Assembly: GCA_021399435.1 (NCBI GenBank)
Contig: JAJTUP010000020.1
Location: 620,001 to 684,000, forward strand
From: Diaporthe sp. PMI_573
Taxonomy: Eukaryota > Ascomycota > Sordariomycetes > Diaporthales > Diaporthaceae
Direction: 5' to 3'
DNA: 64,000 nucleotides
Made by a program: the position numbers and the translations under genes. Of the stretch, positions 60,543 through 64,000 are shown piece by piece; the stretch's first letter is position 1, and each line of letters starts with the position of its first letter. Below the pieces are notes generated by a model that did not search any database, was not told where the DNA came from, and saw nothing but the letters and a program-made list of their open reading frames with translations.

Positions 60543-62045
60543 ATGGCATCCTCTCAACAAATCCCCCCTTCACTCAACCTGTGCGCAATCCCTCTAGCGC
60601 CATCCCCAGATGGGCGACCGCCAAATTTCCATAACCCAACCTCGCTACAAACAACTGTCATTGCGATCTCCGCTATCACGTTGTTTTTTGCAATTGTTAT
60701 CACAGCAGGAAGGTTATATGGCAATAAAGCATCTCTGAAGGCAGCGGACTGTGAGCTTTTAACATCTGGCAATCTCTGCTTCGATCTGACACCAACCTTT
60801 GGAGCAGATACCATGATCATCGCTGTTGCGCTCGACATTGCCACTGTTGGAGTGATTCTTGCCAGTATGCTATCCCACCAGCGATCACCACGTACACGTC
60901 TCGCTGACAGTATATTATTTTCACGGACCTATCGCCATACTTGGGACACCCCTGTTTGTTGGATAACCACCACATACCAAAAGGTTCGGTTCTCAACTGT
61001 GACTGTGAAAGAGGGCATACCACTCCCAGCTAACATGTTATTGATACGCAGATTACCTTTGCCGAAGTCATGCTGGTTGGACCATCCCTGTTCTTCGCGA
61101 AAGCGGCCATCTTCCTGCTGTACTTGCAGCTCTTCTCTATCGACAGGTGGCTTCGCATCGGCGCCAAGGTTGGCCTCGTCTTCTCCCTTATAGGATATTT
61201 CGTGCCGACTTTGGTGTTCGCTTACTTCGCGGCGCCACATGTTGGGGAGAGTTGGGAAGAACTTCAGACGAACGGAAGACCATTGCAAGGCGTCCCTAGT
61301 GGAGTGACGATTGGATCATTGTCCATTTTGATCGATATCTATATCTTTGTACTGCCTTTGCCCACACTTTACAGCCTGAACTTGGCTTTTGCAAAGAAAG
61401 TTCAACTTATCGCGCTTTTCGCGACTGCGTTCTTGTGAGTCCCATCCCCCCTGTGGTCCTTGCAAGTTTTCTCACTGCAGCGCTAATGGAAAGCTTCCCC
61501 TAGTGGCATTGTTGCCAGTGTCGTGTGTTTGGTCTATCGGGTGAAACTACTTTCTCCATATGAGAGTACATGGACAGCAGGGAATGTTGCTATCCCCATG
61601 TCAGTATAAGCTAGCTTACATGTTGCCTTGGTTATAGCCTATCATCCCGCCATCGGAATAGTCCATACTGATTGTCCTTTATAGCATCGTGGAGAACAAC
61701 GTAGCCGTCATAGTTGGATCGCTTCCGGGCTTCGCCCATTTCCTGCGATCACACGTGGCCGAGGCTTCTCTCTTCAAAACGCTGCGAAGCAAGCTAAGTG
61801 GCGGATCAAGCAGTCACACTCTTCCAGTCCACAAAGGCAGCGGCTCACCACAGCGAACACTGGTGACGTTTGGCCGAACCCAGCGCCGACAGCCTCAGTA
61901 TTATGAGCTGACGGAGTCGACGCTCCTCAATACCAACGCAACTGGGCCACGGACTGGTACGACGCTGACGCAGTCAGACAATGAAGGTCTTGGTCAAACA
62001 ATAGCCGTCGCCCAGGAAGAACACAGGTCAACTGAGAATAGGTGA
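60543..62045 (+). CDS. Fungal rhodopsin-domain integral membrane protein
   Basis: Exons 60543-60983, 61052-61434, 61504-61599 and 61685-62045 give 426 residues if the first exon is uninterrupted. A further 3n intron at about 60749-60808 (gtgagc..gcag) is possible and would give DYTMIIAVAL. Seven hydrophobic segments follow the fungal plan: TVIAISAITLFFAIVI, TMIIAVALDIATVGVIL, YRHTWDTPV (matches the GRHxWD motif), then PSLFFAKAAIFLLYLQLF, VPTLVFAYF, LSILIDIYIFVLPLP and NNVAVIVGSLPGF. The C-terminal tail is cytosolic and Ser/Thr-rich. The family is often linked to surface sensing; no retinal-binding Lys is expected. Confidence 0.85.
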
Positions 62046-63231
62046 ATGGAGTAAGTCCTCAGGGAAACCGGTCAAGGAAACAACATCTATCTTATGAAAG
62101 GGGGGGCAACCCCATCCTGTCTGCCCTAATCAAGCTGGTCTCCAATGACGATATCACGCAAGGCGAACCTCCCGTAACGACGGGAGGGGCCCTGAGGCAT
62201 ATTGCATGGTACTTACGTTTTCGTTGTTTGTTTGCTTTTTCACAACGTCTCAGAGTTGTATGTGGGCATCTAGAGGCAGCCCGGGAGCTCCGATGACTAT
62301 ACCAACGTACGACAGCTTTAGGTTTTCCACAGTTCAAGCAAAGTATAAAGCATTTCTAAAAGACTCTTGAGTTCATAATTGCATTGAATACGAGAACGAA
62401 GATTCGCATAGGAAATCGGAGGGTACACAGATACATCTGAGGCCCAGTGCCACGCCCACCACGCAAATTAGTATGTACAGTGTTATTTCCACTGCCCTAC
62501 AATATCTCCGGTTGCCTCAACGCCTCCCGGTGAAGCAAAGCCGGGCCACCCACGGGTATCCTGTATGTGGCAATTTCGTTTACTCACCGAAGCTTGTGTA
62601 GGGCCGTGAAATACGAAATTGAGTGGAGCAGCCAAGGATGTATTTCCACATTCACTCCCACCGCTGCCCGAGAGCGTGGTTGAACCGAAGATGCTATGAG
62701 AGCAAACTGTGCTGACTGCATGTCGCAACATCATCCAAGCCCATAGTGAAGTCATGTGCTTGGCGATGTGCCAAAGTACTCATGTTTTGGTGGTTCGCCA
62801 ATGATCGCTGAGTAGCCGACAGGGCAAGTACATGCATCTCACGTCAGACAGAGAAAGAGGAGAAACAGAACAAATGAAAACGGCGGTGTCGCGAAAATTC
62901 GTTTGTCGCACCTAGTGTGCCTTTATCAATGTGGCACACTCATGCTTGCTGACCAAAAGTGCAAGTTACAATGCATCGGACCGTGTCCCGTGCATGTCGT
63001 GCATGATACGAAATATTGGCTTGGATAATTCCTATTTGCTCTCGGCTAGAGCCGCCTAGAGCCTTGTCACACGGCGACGCTGCACAAAATGAATCGCTGA
63101 GGTCAGGCTGCATTTAATGGAGTTTGTGCTCCGTACCAGAGCGGTTGTTAGACTGTCCACGGTCCCCTGCGATTTGTAGCCCAAAGAATACAGGTCAAGC
63201 AAATTGATCCCGACACCGGAAGATTGCGGAC
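62046..63231. other. Intergenic
   Basis: About 1.2 kb without a gene seen; it contains the promoter of the last gene. Confidence 0.5.
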
Positions 63232-64000
63232 ATGGCAAGTCTTCTGAATCCAAACGGCATCTGTGTGAGTTGGACAACATTTCTCTACTGCCTCTACAGT
63301 GTACCAAGATCTTGAGACCTAATCTAGCGCGTAGTGCCTCACCTTATCTTCCTTACTCGGCAACAAGATAGCCTATCCCCTCAGCACAGCTTACAACTCG
63401 TCACTGGGCTCATACTTTACTGCCCAAGAAATTGCTCTGCGTCCGTCATGTATTGCTTTTCCTGAGACCGCCGAGGATGTCTCAGTTACTGTCAGTGCAC
63501 TGGCAACCATCTCATCCATCATCTCCGAAGAAGACCAGCGAGCTTGCCAATTCGCTGTTCGCTCTGGGGGCCACAGTACCCTGGCCGGTGCAGCAAACAT
63601 TGGTGACGGGATCACTATAGATCTACGCGGTCTTAACGTCATTGACGTACAAGCCGACCGATCTGTAGTTTCGATTGGTGTGGGAAACACATGGGATGCT
63701 GTCTACTCGAAGCTGGATGAGTTGAATCTAACTGTTACAGGCGGTCGCGCCGCCGGTGTTGGAGTGGGAGGCTTGAGTCTCGGCGGTGGCATCTCCTTCT
63801 TTGGAACCCGGCACGGGTGGACTTCAGATACCATTGTCAACTTCCAAATGGTGCTAGCAAATGGTTCCATTATCAGTGCTAATGAAGAAGAAAACCCGGA
63901 CCTGGCATGGGCGTTGCGAGGAGGGAGCAACAATTTCGGAGTCGTCACACGGGTAGACCTTCGGGCTTTCGAACAACCTCCTTTCTGGGGCGGATATTTC
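63232..64000 (+). CDS. FAD-linked oxidase (BBE / PCMH type), 3' cut by window edge
   Basis: A 33-nt first exon (63232-63264, MASLLNPNGIC) splices to 63335 onward, open to the right edge; 233 residues are visible. The FAD-binding PCMH domain is clear. FAVRSGGHS holds His91, the usual 8-alpha FAD attachment. GITIDLRGLNVI, VTGGRAAGVGVGGLSLGGGISF and GGSNNFGVVTRV follow in order. No second cysteine attachment (the GVCP-type of bicovalent BBEs) is seen in the visible part. No signal peptide is evident on this short first exon, so an alternative upstream start may exist. Such enzymes oxidise alkaloid, sugar or aromatic substrates with O2. Confidence 0.85.

Noticed and set aside
1..64000. CRISPR arrays, tRNA and rRNA genes
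   Set aside because: No array-like repeats and no tRNA arm patterns were seen by eye; a tRNAscan run would be the decisive test.

Overview
The window looks like the genome of a filamentous ascomycete fungus. Genes are split by short GT..AG introns of about 45-110 bp. The families present are typical of moulds: Zn2Cys6 regulator, GMC and BBE-like flavoenzymes, a fungal rhodopsin-domain membrane protein, and a DUF3429-type mitochondrial protein. The stretch at 48-56 kb carries transposon and transporter relics with the C-to-T style decay expected of repeat-induced point mutation (RIP). All gene models were spliced by hand from the sequence; no database search was run, so family names rest on motifs recognised by eye.

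Layout. (1) 0-3 kb: a PLC-like phosphodiesterase cut by the left edge and interrupted by one TAG, then a single-pass Cys-rich membrane protein. A 143-codon open frame without an ATG follows at 3.3-3.7 kb. (2) 4-20 kb: an enzyme-rich block. It holds an aldo-keto reductase, a Zn2Cys6 regulator, a secreted CE1-type esterase, an O-methyltransferase, an aldehyde dehydrogenase, an FAD monooxygenase, a second aldo-keto reductase and an omega-like glutathione transferase. This resembles a small tailoring or aromatic-catabolism cluster; no PKS, NRPS or terpene synthase backbone is visible. (3) 20-31 kb: a multi-spanning membrane protein with a possible nonsense codon, a DEDDh-like nuclease, an acyl-CoA dehydrogenase, a DUF3429/TMEM69-like mitochondrial protein and a short-chain dehydrogenase. 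(4) 33-43 kb: VPS13, a 3215-residue lipid-transfer protein in two exons. (5) 43-47 kb: an orphan three-exon gene, a degenerate minisatellite and an MFS sugar-type transporter. (6) 48-56 kb: a 3050-bp Mutator-like DNA transposon with 55-bp terminal inverted repeats and an 8-bp target duplication. Its transposase keeps one frame but carries at least 20 stops. A relic DHA2-type MFS transporter and an AT-rich island follow. (7) 56-64 kb: a GMC oxidoreductase, another AT-rich island, a rhodopsin-domain membrane protein and the 5' part of a BBE-like FAD oxidase running off the right edge.

How the parts may work together. In the 4-20 kb block the regulator and esterase are divergent, as are the methyltransferase and aldehyde dehydrogenase, a layout common in co-regulated fungal clusters. 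Two readings fit: a backbone-less secondary-metabolite or detoxification cluster, or catabolism of plant phenolic esters (esterase releasing an aromatic acid, then aldehyde oxidation, ring hydroxylation and methyl transfer). The monooxygenase ends inside an 85-bp dispersed repeat whose other copy lies at 2.9 kb.

I found no clear new molecular system. The strongest leads are the repeat-derived C-terminus of the monooxygenase, the stop-only decay of the transposon, the ATG-less open frame, and the aldehyde dehydrogenase lacking its usual general-base glutamate.
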